The position numbers were made by a program, and so were the translations under genes. Below, one piece after another: positions 16,954 through 25,986 of a stretch of 64,000 nt of DNA. The stretch comes from CAZAPG01 sp964486935. Lineage in GTDB: Bacteria > Chloroflexota > Anaerolineae > 4572-78 > J111. The stretch is from NCBI GenBank assembly GCA_964486935.1, contig CAZAPG010000012.1:62001-126000 (forward strand). The letters are read 5' to 3'. The notes under the pieces are model-generated. The model had not been told where the DNA came from, made no database searches, and saw only the letters and a list, made by a program, of their open reading frames with translations. Positions within the stretch are counted from its first letter, which is position 1; the number at the start of each line of letters is the position of its first letter.

Positions 16954-18437
16954 GTAAATTCCACCTCAAGGGGGTGGGCGGTAAACCGGTGAAAGAAACG
17001 CCGCACCCCGTTGATGAGTAACAACAACGCGCCAACCATTAGCATGGCAAACGCAAAAACCTGTTGCCGGTAGGTTGACAAGGCCAGCAGGTCGGCGCCG
17101 CGCCGGGCAGCATCTTGATTGCCCAGCGTTTGCAGCAAGGCTGTGGCTTCGTGCAGTTCTCGCTCGGCTTCAAAAAAGCGCAGCGAGTTGAGCAGTTGCT
17201 CACCCTGGTTTAACCGAACAAGCGCGTCCTGGCCCAGTTCGGCGCGATGCACGTAGGTTTGCAGTTCTTGAATTCGATTTCTGAAGCCTAACTCTTCGAA
17301 AGCGTTGATGGCCGCGTTGCCTTTATCTATGGCCAGTTGATAATCATTGTTTAAAAGCGCCTGCCGGGCTTCATCGGCCAGCGCGCCGGCGGCCTGGCCC
17401 TGATGCGCCCGGGCCAGCAGCGACTCGGCCTGGGCCAGCACTTCGGCCTGGTCGGTGGATTCTAACAGGGTGACGATTTCGGTGAGTTCCGCCTCGGCGG
17501 CAGAATAGGCGCCATTCTCTACCAGTTGGGCCACCCGGCTTAAATCATAGGCGTAAATGGTGTTGATTTGCCAGCGACCGGCAAAATAATCCGGCAAATA
17601 TTCTTGCCATTCGGTCTCCAGGGCGTCGGCTGATTTTCCGTAAACGACTTGCAGGGCGCTGCGATAACCCGGTTCTTTGGCATTGGCTTTGATAAAGTCG
17701 ACAAATTTCACAAAACCATAGCGGTCGATGAGAAATGAAGCCATTGATAAGGCCTGCGGGTAGGCCACCTGGGGGTCTCTAAAAATGTTTTGAGCTTTGT
17801 CCATTTCGGCCCAGGTTAGCAAACGGCTTTGCTGATAGGCCTGCTCCAGCAGGGCCGGGTCGAAGCCGGTGCGGTCGTTGGGTTTTTCAAGATATTGGGC
17901 AATGCCCTCGTGAAAGCCGGTGTTGAGCTTGCCATCTGAAAGCAGCGAGGCAAAGAAGTGCGTCAGTTCGTGACGCATATTATTGACGATATCATCTTCT
18001 GACAGAGGGCGGGTGCGGGGCAGGGCGATGGCAATTTCTGCCCGGTCGTTGAGCGCGTGAGCAATCAGGCCGGGTATTCTTTCGGCCAGAGGGTTGACCT
18101 CGAAATAGGTTTCTTCGGTGGGGAAGAGGCGCAGGTTGATGGGGGTATCGAGTTCCACTTCAAATACGGCTACCAAATCGCCGTAAATTTCGTCGATGAA
18201 GCCGGCGTAGAATTGGGCTTCGTTGAGGCCGCAGGCGCACTCTTCGGGGGGAAGGCCCTCGATATTTTCGGCGTAGACGATAAGAAAGTGGTCTGTTTTT
18301 AATTCTTGCCAGTTGATAACCGGCAGTTCCTGGTCTGGCCCTTGAGCGTAAGCGGGGAAGGCCAGCCCGATGAATAGCAGAATTGGCAGGAGAAGTGGTA
18401 GTAGTCGCTTTTGCAGCAAATTGTTTTGTTTGCTCAT
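16950..18437 (-). CDS. Exported gluzincin-like (peptidase MA) metalloprotease, membrane-anchored
   Basis: About 495 residues. The ATG at 18437 gives a signal peptide ending AYAQG. The catalytic domain contains NMRHELTHFFASLL, an HExxH zinc site, and GFHEGIAQYLE about 25 residues later, whose Glu is the expected third ligand of gluzincins. A helical region with TPR-like character (about residues 305-440) and a single C-terminal membrane helix (FAFAMLMVGALLLLING) follow. The protein is probably anchored with its catalytic domain outside. It is translationally coupled to the acidic membrane protein and lies upstream of the MoxR/VWA genes. Confidence 0.82.
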   Translation of the reverse strand: MSKQNNLLQKRLLPLLLPILLFIGLAFPAYAQGPDQELPVINWQELKTDHFLIVYAENIEGLPPEECACGLNEAQFYAGFIDEIYGDLVAVFEVELDTPINLRLFPTEETYFEVNPLAERIPGLIAHALNDRAEIAIALPRTRPLSEDDIVNNMRHELTHFFASLLSDGKLNTGFHEGIAQYLEKPNDRTGFDPALLEQAYQQSRLLTWAEMDKAQNIFRDPQVAYPQALSMASFLIDRYGFVKFVDFIKANAKEPGYRSALQVVYGKSADALETEWQEYLPDYFAGRWQINTIYAYDLSRVAQLVENGAYSAAEAELTEIVTLLESTDQAEVLAQAESLLARAHQGQAAGALADEARQALLNNDYQLAIDKGNAAINAFEELGFRNRIQELQTYVHRAELGQDALVRLNQGEQLLNSLRFFEAERELHEATALLQTLGNQDAARRGADLLALSTYRQQVFAFAMLMVGALLLLINGVRRFFHRFTAHPLEVEFT

Positions 18438-18586
18438 AAATTTTCCAGATAATCTTACCGGGTCAACTCCAATAATCAACGGGGATAATATAGACAGGCC
18501 ATACCCAAAAGTCAAAAGCGTTATTTTATATGAGCCAGCTAAATGTTAAATTACCGCGGGTGTTTGAAATCTTGCGAAACGCTATA

Positions 18587-18787
18587 CTACTCGGCGGGCG
18601 ATTGGCGTTTTGTGGCCGGCTCAAAGCCCAAACAGGCAACCACCGGCAACACCGGATATTTGTTAAAGCGTTTATCTTGCCGGGAGAGGCGGCACATAAC
18701 AAACACGCTGCCTCTGGCGCTTTTAACAATTTTGACATGCCGGCAGACGGCGCACAGGCCAACCGGCCGGGATGGATTGCTCGCCAT
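18587..18787 (-). CDS. Small Cys-motif protein (possible zinc-binding)
   Basis: A 66-residue protein read from ATG at 18787, which follows AGGGG at short spacing just after the nucleotide-sugar dehydrogenase stop. It contains CAVCRHVKIVKSARGSVF, then C and a third segment DKRFNKYPVLPVVACLGFEP. The four Cys (CxxC, C, C) suggest a small zinc ribbon. I recall similar short proteins with a KYP-LPV-C-G-E pattern in Chloroflexota but cannot verify this here. Overlapping plus-strand open frames lack such features. Function unknown. Confidence 0.6.
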   Translation of the reverse strand: MASNPSRPVGLCAVCRHVKIVKSARGSVFVMCRLSRQDKRFNKYPVLPVVACLGFEPATKRQSPAE

Positions 18788-18798
18788 AATCCCCTGGA

Positions 18799-20151
18799 TT
18801 AATAGGCCGCGTCGGCAGCGCCCAGTTTGATGATTTTTTCCCGGTTTTCGGTAAGGCGCCGGGTGGCGTTGACTGTATCAATAACCAGATGGCTCTGCTC
18901 TACAACCCAGTTATAATTTATACTGCTGTGGCCGGTAATTACCACCACGCAGTCAGCCTCTGCCAGCGCGTCAGAGGTCAGGTCTACATTTTCAAAAGTT
19001 ACCATCTGGCGCAAAACCACGTTGCCGCCCACCTTAAAGCGAGGCACATACGGGTCGTGGTAAGTAACCCTGGCTCCGCGTTTGAGGAGTAATTCCATTA
19101 CCCGTTCTGCCGGAGAGTTGCGGGCGTCATCAATATTGGGTTTAAAGGCGACCCCCAAAATCAAAATTTTGGCATTTTTCAGGCTTTTGCCGTGCCGGTT
19201 GAGTCCCTTGCCAATAATGTTGACGGTATGGTAAGGCATATCGCCGTTTACCTCGGCGGCCAGCTCGATAAAGCGGGTGTAAAAATCATACTCGCGGGCC
19301 TTCCAGGAGAGGTAATACGGGTCAACCGGAATGCAGTGGCCGCCCACGCCGGGGCTGGGGTAAAAAGGCATAAAGCCAAAGGGTTTGGTTTTGGCAGCCT
19401 CAATCACTTCCCACAGGTCAATTCCCATCCGCTCCGAGAGCACGGCCAGTTCATTGACCAGCGCAATATTCACGCTGCGGAAAATATTTTCCAGCAGCTT
19501 GGTCATTTCCGCGGCGCGGGGCGAGGAGACCAGATGAATTTCCGGGGTGAGGCGTCCCAGCAAATTTCCGGCCAGCCGGGCCGATTCCGGGTTAATGCCG
19601 CCCACCACCTTGGGCGTGTTTTCCACGGTAAAATCTTTGCGGCCGGGGTCGATGCGTTCCGGCGAAAAGGCCAAAAAGAAATCCTGGCCCGCCGTCAGGC
19701 CGGAGCCTTCTTCAAGAATGGGTTTGACCACCTCTTCGGTGGTGCCGGGGTAGGTGGTACTTTGCAGCACCACCAGTTGCCCGGCCTGTAATTGCGCCGC
19801 AATTCCCGCCGAAGCCTGCCGCACAAAGGTCAGGTCGGGGGCTTTCATCTCGTCAAAAGGGGTGGGCACGCAAATAAAAACTACATCAACATTTTTAAGC
19901 GCATCATAATTGGTTGTGGCGGTCAGCGCCTTTTTTTGGAGTAATTGAGCGACTTCTTCCGTTGGAACATCGGGGATATAGCTGACGCCCCGGTTGAGGG
20001 TGTCAACTTTTGGGGCGCTGGCATCGATGCCCACCACTGTGTAGCCGGATTTGGCCATGCCCACGGCCAGCGGCAGGCCCACATACCCCAAACCAATCAC
20101 GCTAATGATGGCAGATTTGTTTTCTATGCGAGAAAGAATCTGGTTATACAT
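18799..20151 (-). CDS. Nucleotide-sugar dehydrogenase (UDP-HexNAc/UDP-glucose 6-dehydrogenase type)
   Basis: A 450-residue NAD-dependent enzyme oxidising a UDP-sugar at C6 to the uronic acid for surface glycans. The Rossmann motif is VIGLGYVGLPLAVGMAKSGY near residue 18. CVPTP and STTYPGTTEE mark the NAD domain, FSPERIDPG the linker, and TKLLENIFRSVN holds the catalytic Lys. GVGGHCIPVDPYYL contains the catalytic Cys. The GHCIPVDP form and lack of a UDP-glucose-specific pattern favour the WbpA/WecC/TviB group, but the substrate is not certain. It follows the O-antigen ligase gene by 18 nt and ends the polysaccharide run. Confidence 0.93.
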   Translation of the reverse strand: MYNQILSRIENKSAIISVIGLGYVGLPLAVGMAKSGYTVVGIDASAPKVDTLNRGVSYIPDVPTEEVAQLLQKKALTATTNYDALKNVDVVFICVPTPFDEMKAPDLTFVRQASAGIAAQLQAGQLVVLQSTTYPGTTEEVVKPILEEGSGLTAGQDFFLAFSPERIDPGRKDFTVENTPKVVGGINPESARLAGNLLGRLTPEIHLVSSPRAAEMTKLLENIFRSVNIALVNELAVLSERMGIDLWEVIEAAKTKPFGFMPFYPSPGVGGHCIPVDPYYLSWKAREYDFYTRFIELAAEVNGDMPYHTVNIIGKGLNRHGKSLKNAKILILGVAFKPNIDDARNSPAERVMELLLKRGARVTYHDPYVPRFKVGGNVVLRQMVTFENVDLTSDALAEADCVVVITGHSSINYNWVVEQSHLVIDTVNATRRLTENREKIIKLGAADAAY

Positions 20152-20169
20152 TTTTTAACAGATTGACTC

Positions 20170-23100
20170 CTAATTATTAGTGGTTAATTGGCTTTCAATG
20201 TTGGCAATAAACTGTTCCCAGCTTGCCTGCTCACCCTCCGGGGCTACGGCCTGGGCCTGCCGGGCATAATCTAAGGCCTGTTGCAACTGGCCGTTTTGCT
20301 GGTATAACAGGGCCAGGTTTTTAAGGCTATCATAATCCTGGGGCAATTGCTGCACAACGGCCAGGTTGTGCTGAATTGCTTCATCCAGGCGACCCAATTG
20401 AGCGTAAACAAAAGCCAGGGCGCTATGGCTTTCAATATCGTTGGGGTTGGCCTGCAAAAGCTGCCGGTAGACCGGTACGGCCTGCTCAAGGTTGTTCAGG
20501 GCCAGGTAGCTGTTGGCCAGTTCTCGCACGGTCCGGTCAGAGTTGTCACCCAGTTCAATAGCCTGTTGCAGGTAAGGCACGGCCTTTTCGTGCTGGTTTT
20601 GCAGATTATAGGCGTGACCAATCACCCAGCGGAGGCGAGTCTCCTGCGGCCTTTCTTCAATAAGTTGCTGCAAAACCGCAATCAAATCGTCCGCGCGCCC
20701 GGCAGAAATATAAAAATTCAGGCGTTGCTCAACAAATTGGTCGGCAAAACCGGCAAAGCCATCGCCGCTGCCCTGCGAGTTGAGTTTCAGGGCTTCGCTG
20801 TGGGCCATCAGGGCCTGGTCAACATCGCCTTTGGCGGCGTAGGTATCGCCCAACAGCAGCCAGGTGGGCGCATAGTTAGGGTCAATGGCTGCCGAGGTTT
20901 GCAGCCGGTCGATGGCCGCATCATAATTTTGCAAAATGTAATGGGTTTGCGCCCACAAGTTGTGATAAATAACATTGGAAGGGGCTAATTTGGTGGCGCG
21001 TTCAAAAAAACTTAACGCATCTTGAAAGCGTTCAGGCGTAAAAATTTGGCCCAGGGTAAAATAGTAACGGCCCATATTGCCGGTGTTATCGGGGTTGTAA
21101 GGGTTAACCCGGCGAGCCTCGAGGGCAATTTGCTCGCCTTGTTGCCAGGCAAACTCTCGCCGAGATTGCTCCAGGTTAGGGTCCTGGGCCATCAACTGGT
21201 AATCCAGGGCCAGCATCAGGTAGTAAAAATCCTCATCTGAATCTAATGAACGAGCCTTTTCGTGCAGCGCCACCGCGTAATCCCACTGCTGGTTGTTGCG
21301 GTAACGCTCGCCTTCTTTAAGGTAAATATCGGCGCGGACCACATCGATGTTTTTGAACCAGATAACGGCTACAATTGCCAGCGCCAGCGGCGGGTAGAGC
21401 CACCAGTTTTCGGCGCGCCAAAAGGCCAAACCGCGCGCGCGCCCCCAGGAGAGGGTGAGGGCAATAATCCCCAGCAACAGCAGCAGAAAGATGTAGAATA
21501 TAACCAGCCCGCCGCTCAAAATGTCGGCGGCTCTGACGGCGTCGGCGGCTGATTGAACCCCCATCCGCCGGCCAAATTGAATAGAGTGGGCGGTGGCATA
21601 AAAGAAAAAGTAGCTGAGCGAGGTAACGCTATACAGCACTACCGCCCGGCCCCAGCTAAATTGTCCCTGCCAGGCGGCGCTTCTGATAACCGCCGTAGAC
21701 AGGGTTACGGCAAAGCCAACCAGCCAGGTAATAATGGTCATCCAAAAGAAGACGCGCCCATTCTCGCTGTTCAGTTCAAACTGGGGGGTGATAAAATCAA
21801 AAGTGGCGATAACGAGAATGATAGCCATTACCAACCCCTGACTACCCACCCAGGTTTCCCAGCTTTCGCGCCCAAAAAAGAAACCGGCCCGGGTTGTTGC
21901 GGCGTGCATAGGGCTGACTCGCCGGCCTCGCCGCTTTTTGCCCCGGCGAGTAGCAACCGGCGCGGGCGGCGCTTCTTCCTGGGCAATTTCCGGCACGGGC
22001 GCTTCCAGTTCTGTGGACTGCTCGGCCCGCATAATTTTAGATAACGCCGCCACCAACCCCAGATAAATCCAAAAGTAAGTGTAAGTGGCGGCGATAGAAA
22101 AGACAAAGTGAACCTCGATAAAGTGGCCCACAATGGCCCCCAGCACGCCTATCAGCAGCAGGTTGTGTTCCGAGTAGGAGCCGCTGGTTGAAGCGCCATT
22201 ATCATCTGCCGCAGTTGGCCGGGAGATAAGTCCCTGCCAGCATAAATGAATTACCGCGCCGGCCACCAGGCCAAAAGGCAAACCGAGCGGCATAAAGGTA
22301 AAGCTGCCATCGGCCAGGTAGGGAACTACAGCCCCCACCAATCCACCCACAATGAGCAAAGCAATTAGCCGAAGCCTGTCCGAAGCCGTGGGCGCCCACC
22401 CCAGCCAAATCAGCACGTAGTAGAACAGGCTAATCATCAAATAATAAAAGGCCAAAAAACCCAAAATGCCGGTAATCACCAGGCTATCGACGGTTTCATT
22501 GTGGGAGCGGTCGGCGGAGCTGCCGCGAGCTTCTACGTGGGCCAGATCAGGCGGATAAACATAGGCAAAGGCGTTAAACATCGACTCTGGCCCGTAGCCT
22601 ACTAAGGGGCGGAGAAAATTAAAGGAGTCTTTGGGAGTCAACGGGTCGGCCTCAACGCCCAACGGTTCGTGCGGCATAATCAGTTCCAGGGCGGCATCCC
22701 AAATAAGCACCCGCACCTTGCCTGTGCCGGAGTCGGTACCGGTAATCTCTCCCAGGCGACCTACATAGGGCAATTCTCTGATGGGGTTTAAATAAGCGTC
22801 AAAACCGGCCCCTCTAATATTCAAAGCCAGCACAAACAGAATAGCCAGCGCCGCCGCCGAGACCCAACTGAGCCACAACCAGCGCCCGCCTTGTTGAGCA
22901 GCAGCCATGTAGGTGTAAAGTCCCAAAAAACCCAGCGTGCCCCCCACCGCGCCGCCCAACAGCAGGATATTGCTGGCTTCGTAGCCCAGCCCGGCCAGCA
23001 GGCTTTCAAGAACCCAGCCAATGGCTAAACCAAGGCCGCCCACCGCGCCGCCGGCCAGCCCCAATGGGACGGCAAATAAAATTCCCTGCCCAATTTCTTT

Positions 23101-23940
23101 TAGGGACAGCCCGGACGGGTCGGCATTGAGCTGGCGCAGCGCCAAAATAAACAGCAGCCCCATGATAAAGGCTGCGCCCAGCACCCCCAGCAATGGCCCC
23201 CGGCTGCCGCTGAAGAGCACGGTGAGGATTTGAACCGCCAGCGCAAAAATATAGACCGCCGCCAAAATGGTGTGCCCCCAGGAGCTATCCTTATCTTTGA
23301 TAATCGCCGCCATCGACTCAACCAGGCGGCTGACAGTTAGCGGGGTAATCATAATTAAATACGAGGCCACAAAAATGGGGTTGCCCATATTGGCCGCCAC
23401 GCGGGCGGTAACATTGCCGGCCCAGGGCAGGGGATCCAGCCCGTAACGCTGCACAATACCATACAAGCCCACCGGCACGCTGGTAATAATAATTGTTGTG
23501 ACCAGCCGGTCTACCTGCTCGCGGGTGCGGAGCGTAGCCGCCATCAACGCAAAAATGGTAATGTACGAGAGCATCGAGTAAGTGCCCTGCAAACGCTGAT
23601 ACGACCCCCACCAGCTTACATTGGGCGAAATGGAAAAAATAGTGCTGATGATGTAAACAATCACCAGCAGCAGTGTTGGCAGCGTCAGGGGGCGCTTGAC
23701 CCATTCCCTTAAGCGGTTGCCCAGCGAGGACTCATTGCTGCCCAGGCTGAAACCCTGCTCTACTACCATAATCAGCCAGGCCAAAATCATCAACCCCGCA
23801 ATAGCGCGCAACAAGGTGATTTTATCCGGCTCAAAGGTGCGAGCGGTATAGATGTTAAAAAACAGGGGCACGGCCACCGCCGCCGCCAGCCAACCTGCTT
23901 CGATAATCTTTTCACAAAAAACTGATAGCCTGGTCCTCAT
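20170..23940 (-). CDS. O-antigen ligase family membrane protein with C-terminal TPR domain
   Basis: A 1256-residue fusion. The first roughly 870 residues are strongly hydrophobic with more than a dozen membrane segments. These include an O-antigen ligase/Wzy_C-type core with a large loop (LIMPHEPLGVEADPLTPK to YVYPPDLAHVEARGSSADRS) that carries likely catalytic residues. A basic Arg/Lys/Ala/Pro linker lies near residue 660-680. From about residue 905 onward tandem tetratricopeptide repeats run to the end (for example AQTHYILQNYDAAIDRLQTS and LAFVYAQLGRLDEAIQHNLA). Such proteins transfer or polymerise glycans on lipid carriers. The gene overlaps the GT4 gene stop by one base. Confidence 0.88.
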   Translation of the reverse strand: MRTRLSVFCEKIIEAGWLAAAVAVPLFFNIYTARTFEPDKITLLRAIAGLMILAWLIMVVEQGFSLGSNESSLGNRLREWVKRPLTLPTLLLVIVYIISTIFSISPNVSWWGSYQRLQGTYSMLSYITIFALMAATLRTREQVDRLVTTIIITSVPVGLYGIVQRYGLDPLPWAGNVTARVAANMGNPIFVASYLIMITPLTVSRLVESMAAIIKDKDSSWGHTILAAVYIFALAVQILTVLFSGSRGPLLGVLGAAFIMGLLFILALRQLNADPSGLSLKEIGQGILFAVPLGLAGGAVGGLGLAIGWVLESLLAGLGYEASNILLLGGAVGGTLGFLGLYTYMAAAQQGGRWLWLSWVSAAALAILFVLALNIRGAGFDAYLNPIRELPYVGRLGEITGTDSGTGKVRVLIWDAALELIMPHEPLGVEADPLTPKDSFNFLRPLVGYGPESMFNAFAYVYPPDLAHVEARGSSADRSHNETVDSLVITGILGFLAFYYLMISLFYYVLIWLGWAPTASDRLRLIALLIVGGLVGAVVPYLADGSFTFMPLGLPFGLVAGAVIHLCWQGLISRPTAADDNGASTSGSYSEHNLLLIGVLGAIVGHFIEVHFVFSIAATYTYFWIYLGLVAALSKIMRAEQSTELEAPVPEIAQEEAPPAPVATRRGKKRRGRRVSPMHAATTRAGFFFGRESWETWVGSQGLVMAIILVIATFDFITPQFELNSENGRVFFWMTIITWLVGFAVTLSTAVIRSAAWQGQFSWGRAVVLYSVTSLSYFFFYATAHSIQFGRRMGVQSAADAVRAADILSGGLVIFYIFLLLLLGIIALTLSWGRARGLAFWRAENWWLYPPLALAIVAVIWFKNIDVVRADIYLKEGERYRNNQQWDYAVALHEKARSLDSDEDFYYLMLALDYQLMAQDPNLEQSRREFAWQQGEQIALEARRVNPYNPDNTGNMGRYYFTLGQIFTPERFQDALSFFERATKLAPSNVIYHNLWAQTHYILQNYDAAIDRLQTSAAIDPNYAPTWLLLGDTYAAKGDVDQALMAHSEALKLNSQGSGDGFAGFADQFVEQRLNFYISAGRADDLIAVLQQLIEERPQETRLRWVIGHAYNLQNQHEKAVPYLQQAIELGDNSDRTVRELANSYLALNNLEQAVPVYRQLLQANPNDIESHSALAFVYAQLGRLDEAIQHNLAVVQQLPQDYDSLKNLALLYQQNGQLQQALDYARQAQAVAPEGEQASWEQFIANIESQLTTNN

Positions 23941-25103
23941 TACAACAATCCCTTGTCTTTCAATAAATCTTCGTAAAGCTGCTCTATATCGCTTACCAGA
24001 CGGGTTAACGCAAATTTTTCGGCAACCAGTTGCCGGCCTGCCCGGCCCAGTTGCGGCAAATCTGCGGTTAAGGCTTTTAAAATGAGCGCGGCCAGAGCCG
24101 GCGCATCATTGGGCGGCGCTAAAAACCCGGTTTGGCCGTCGAGCACAATATCGGGCACGCCGCCAACGGCGGTAGCCACCACGGGGCGGGCGCTGGCCTG
24201 CGCCTCGATGAGGCTGACCGGCGTCCCCTCGTTATTTGAGGTCAACACCACCAGGTCTAAATCGGCGTAAATGGCCGGCAAATTGCTGCGCCAGCCCAAA
24301 AATTTTACCGACTCATTTAACCCCAGGGCGCTCGCCTGCCGCTCCAGTTCTGCCCGGAGTTCGCCATCGCCAATAATTAAAAACTGCGCGCCGGGAAAAC
24401 TCGCCCGCACCCGCGCCGCCGCCTGAATAAACAAACGGTGATTTTTTACGGCGGTCAGCCGGGCCACAATCCCTACCAGCCGGGTATCCGGCGCAATCGC
24501 CAGTTCGGCCCGGAGCTGGCCGCGCAGGCTGTCGGCGGTTAAAAAGCGGCTCAAATCAAAACCTAGGGGAATTATAAGAATTTTGTCGGGTGAGGCAATC
24601 TTAAAATCAAGAATCTCCTGGCGCTGGCGGGGACTAATAGTAATAATCCGGTCGGTCAGGCGGGCCAGCAATTGCTCGATAACAATGAACAAGCGTGTTT
24701 TGAGCGGTCCAAAATAACTATGAAACACATGCCCGTGAAAGGTATGCACCACCACCGGCACGCCTGCCAGCCGCGCCGCCAGCCGCCCCACAAAGCCGGC
24801 CTTGGCCGTGTGGGTATGCACAATCAGGGGTTTTTCCCGCCGAAAAAAGCGGTACAGCTTAACCACCATTTTCAGGTCGGCCAGGGGGTTGATTTCGCGC
24901 CCCAATTCGGCAAAGATGATGGGCGCAACCCCCTGTTGGGCCGCCCAGTTTTGCATGCTGCCCTCGTGGGCGCTTTCCAGCCCGGCCAGCAGCAGCGACT
25001 CAAATCGGGCCGGGTTGAGGTGTCTGGTCAGCAGCACCGTGTGAATGGCCGGCCCGCCGATGTTGAGGCGGGCAATAATACGGATGACTTTAATTTTTGA
25101 CAT
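23940..25103 (-). CDS. Glycosyltransferase family 4
   Basis: A GT-B-fold enzyme of 387 residues. The N-terminal half has IRIIARLNIGGPAIHTVLL and PLIVHTHTAKAGFVGRLAA, the acceptor-side loop of GT4. The C-terminal half has GIVARLTAVKNH, IIGDGELR, KFLGWRSNLPAIYA and NNEGTPVSLIEAQA with the EX7E donor-binding motif. It is most likely a sugar-nucleotide-dependent transferase for an envelope polysaccharide. It overlaps the upstream hydrolase by 14 nt and abuts the ligase gene as TAATG, indicating coupled translation. Confidence 0.93.
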   Translation of the reverse strand: MSKIKVIRIIARLNIGGPAIHTVLLTRHLNPARFESLLLAGLESAHEGSMQNWAAQQGVAPIIFAELGREINPLADLKMVVKLYRFFRREKPLIVHTHTAKAGFVGRLAARLAGVPVVVHTFHGHVFHSYFGPLKTRLFIVIEQLLARLTDRIITISPRQRQEILDFKIASPDKILIIPLGFDLSRFLTADSLRGQLRAELAIAPDTRLVGIVARLTAVKNHRLFIQAAARVRASFPGAQFLIIGDGELRAELERQASALGLNESVKFLGWRSNLPAIYADLDLVVLTSNNEGTPVSLIEAQASARPVVATAVGGVPDIVLDGQTGFLAPPNDAPALAALILKALTADLPQLGRAGRQLVAEKFALTRLVSDIEQLYEDLLKDKGLL

Positions 25104-25983
25104 GCCGCTTCAAAAATTCCAGCATCAGGGGCGCAATGCGCTCGTGGGCATCTTCAACCACGTAATGACCGGCATTTTGCAAAACGTGAACCTGCGCCTG
25201 GGGAAATCGCTTTTGCCACTCCGGCAAAAAATCGCGCTCGGTAAAGCAAAAATCGTCGGCTCCCCACAAAATGAGCATGGGGTGATTACGCAACCGGGGC
25301 AGGTCGGCCTCAATTTTTTTGAACAGAGGGCGGGTGGGGTGGTTCTGCTCCCAGGGAATATCCTGCACAAAGCGGTGGATGGCAACCCGGTTGGCCCAAC
25401 TGTTGTACGGGGCCAGATAGCCGGCCCTGGCCTGGGCCGGCATCCCCCGCGAGGTGGCCTGCCAGGCGGCCAGCCCGGCAAAAGCGTTAAAGCCGCGCAC
25501 CAGCAGCGGCCCCCACAGCGGATAGCGGCACATCAGGATTCTTTTGGGCAGCTTGGGCAGGTCAAAGGCGGCGGTATTAAAAATTACGCAAGCGGCCACA
25601 TGTTCGGGGTGGCGGGTGGCATAGCCCATGCCAATTACGCCGCCCCAATCGTGAACTGCCAGCGTAAATTGTTTTAGCTTTAGATGGGCCAGCAGCGTTT
25701 CAAGATTTTGCATGTGTTGGGCCAAATTGTAGGGATAATCCTGCGGCTTGTCCGACAGCCCGCAGCCAATGTGGTCGGGCGCAATCACCCGGTAATGCTC
25801 ACTGAGCGGCGGGATAAGGCGTCGATAATAAAATGACCAGGTGGGGTTGCCATGCAGCATCACCACCGGCGGCGCGTCGGGTTGACCCTCATCCAGGTAG
25901 TGCAGCCGCAGGCCGTTAAGGTTTAACCAGTGGGATTTAAACGGGTAGAGGTGTTGAAAAGGGGTTGTATCTATCACGGACAC
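25090..25983 (-). CDS. Alpha/beta hydrolase of the haloalkane dehalogenase type
   Basis: A 297-residue cytoplasmic hydrolase. The nucleophile elbow is VHDWGGVIG, with Asp rather than Ser, as in haloalkane dehalogenases and epoxide hydrolases. The oxyanion loop HGNPTWSFYYR supplies the halide-stabilising Asn position, and the Trp of HDWGG the halide-binding Trp. The general base His is in NAGHYVVEDAHE. Together these favour dehalogenase over epoxide hydrolase, although activity is not assured. The start is GTG at 25983, two codons before a second GTG. It lies 3 nt after thyX and overlaps the GT4 gene, an odd partner for both. Confidence 0.83.
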   Translation of the reverse strand: MSVIDTTPFQHLYPFKSHWLNLNGLRLHYLDEGQPDAPPVVMLHGNPTWSFYYRRLIPPLSEHYRVIAPDHIGCGLSDKPQDYPYNLAQHMQNLETLLAHLKLKQFTLAVHDWGGVIGMGYATRHPEHVAACVIFNTAAFDLPKLPKRILMCRYPLWGPLLVRGFNAFAGLAAWQATSRGMPAQARAGYLAPYNSWANRVAIHRFVQDIPWEQNHPTRPLFKKIEADLPRLRNHPMLILWGADDFCFTERDFLPEWQKRFPQAQVHVLQNAGHYVVEDAHERIAPLMLEFLKRHVKN

Positions 25984-25986
25984 ACG

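Noticed and set aside
18530..18830. Two short plus-strand open frames opposite the small Cys protein
   Set aside because: No ribosome site or motif, whereas the minus-strand frame has a clear Cys pattern and start.
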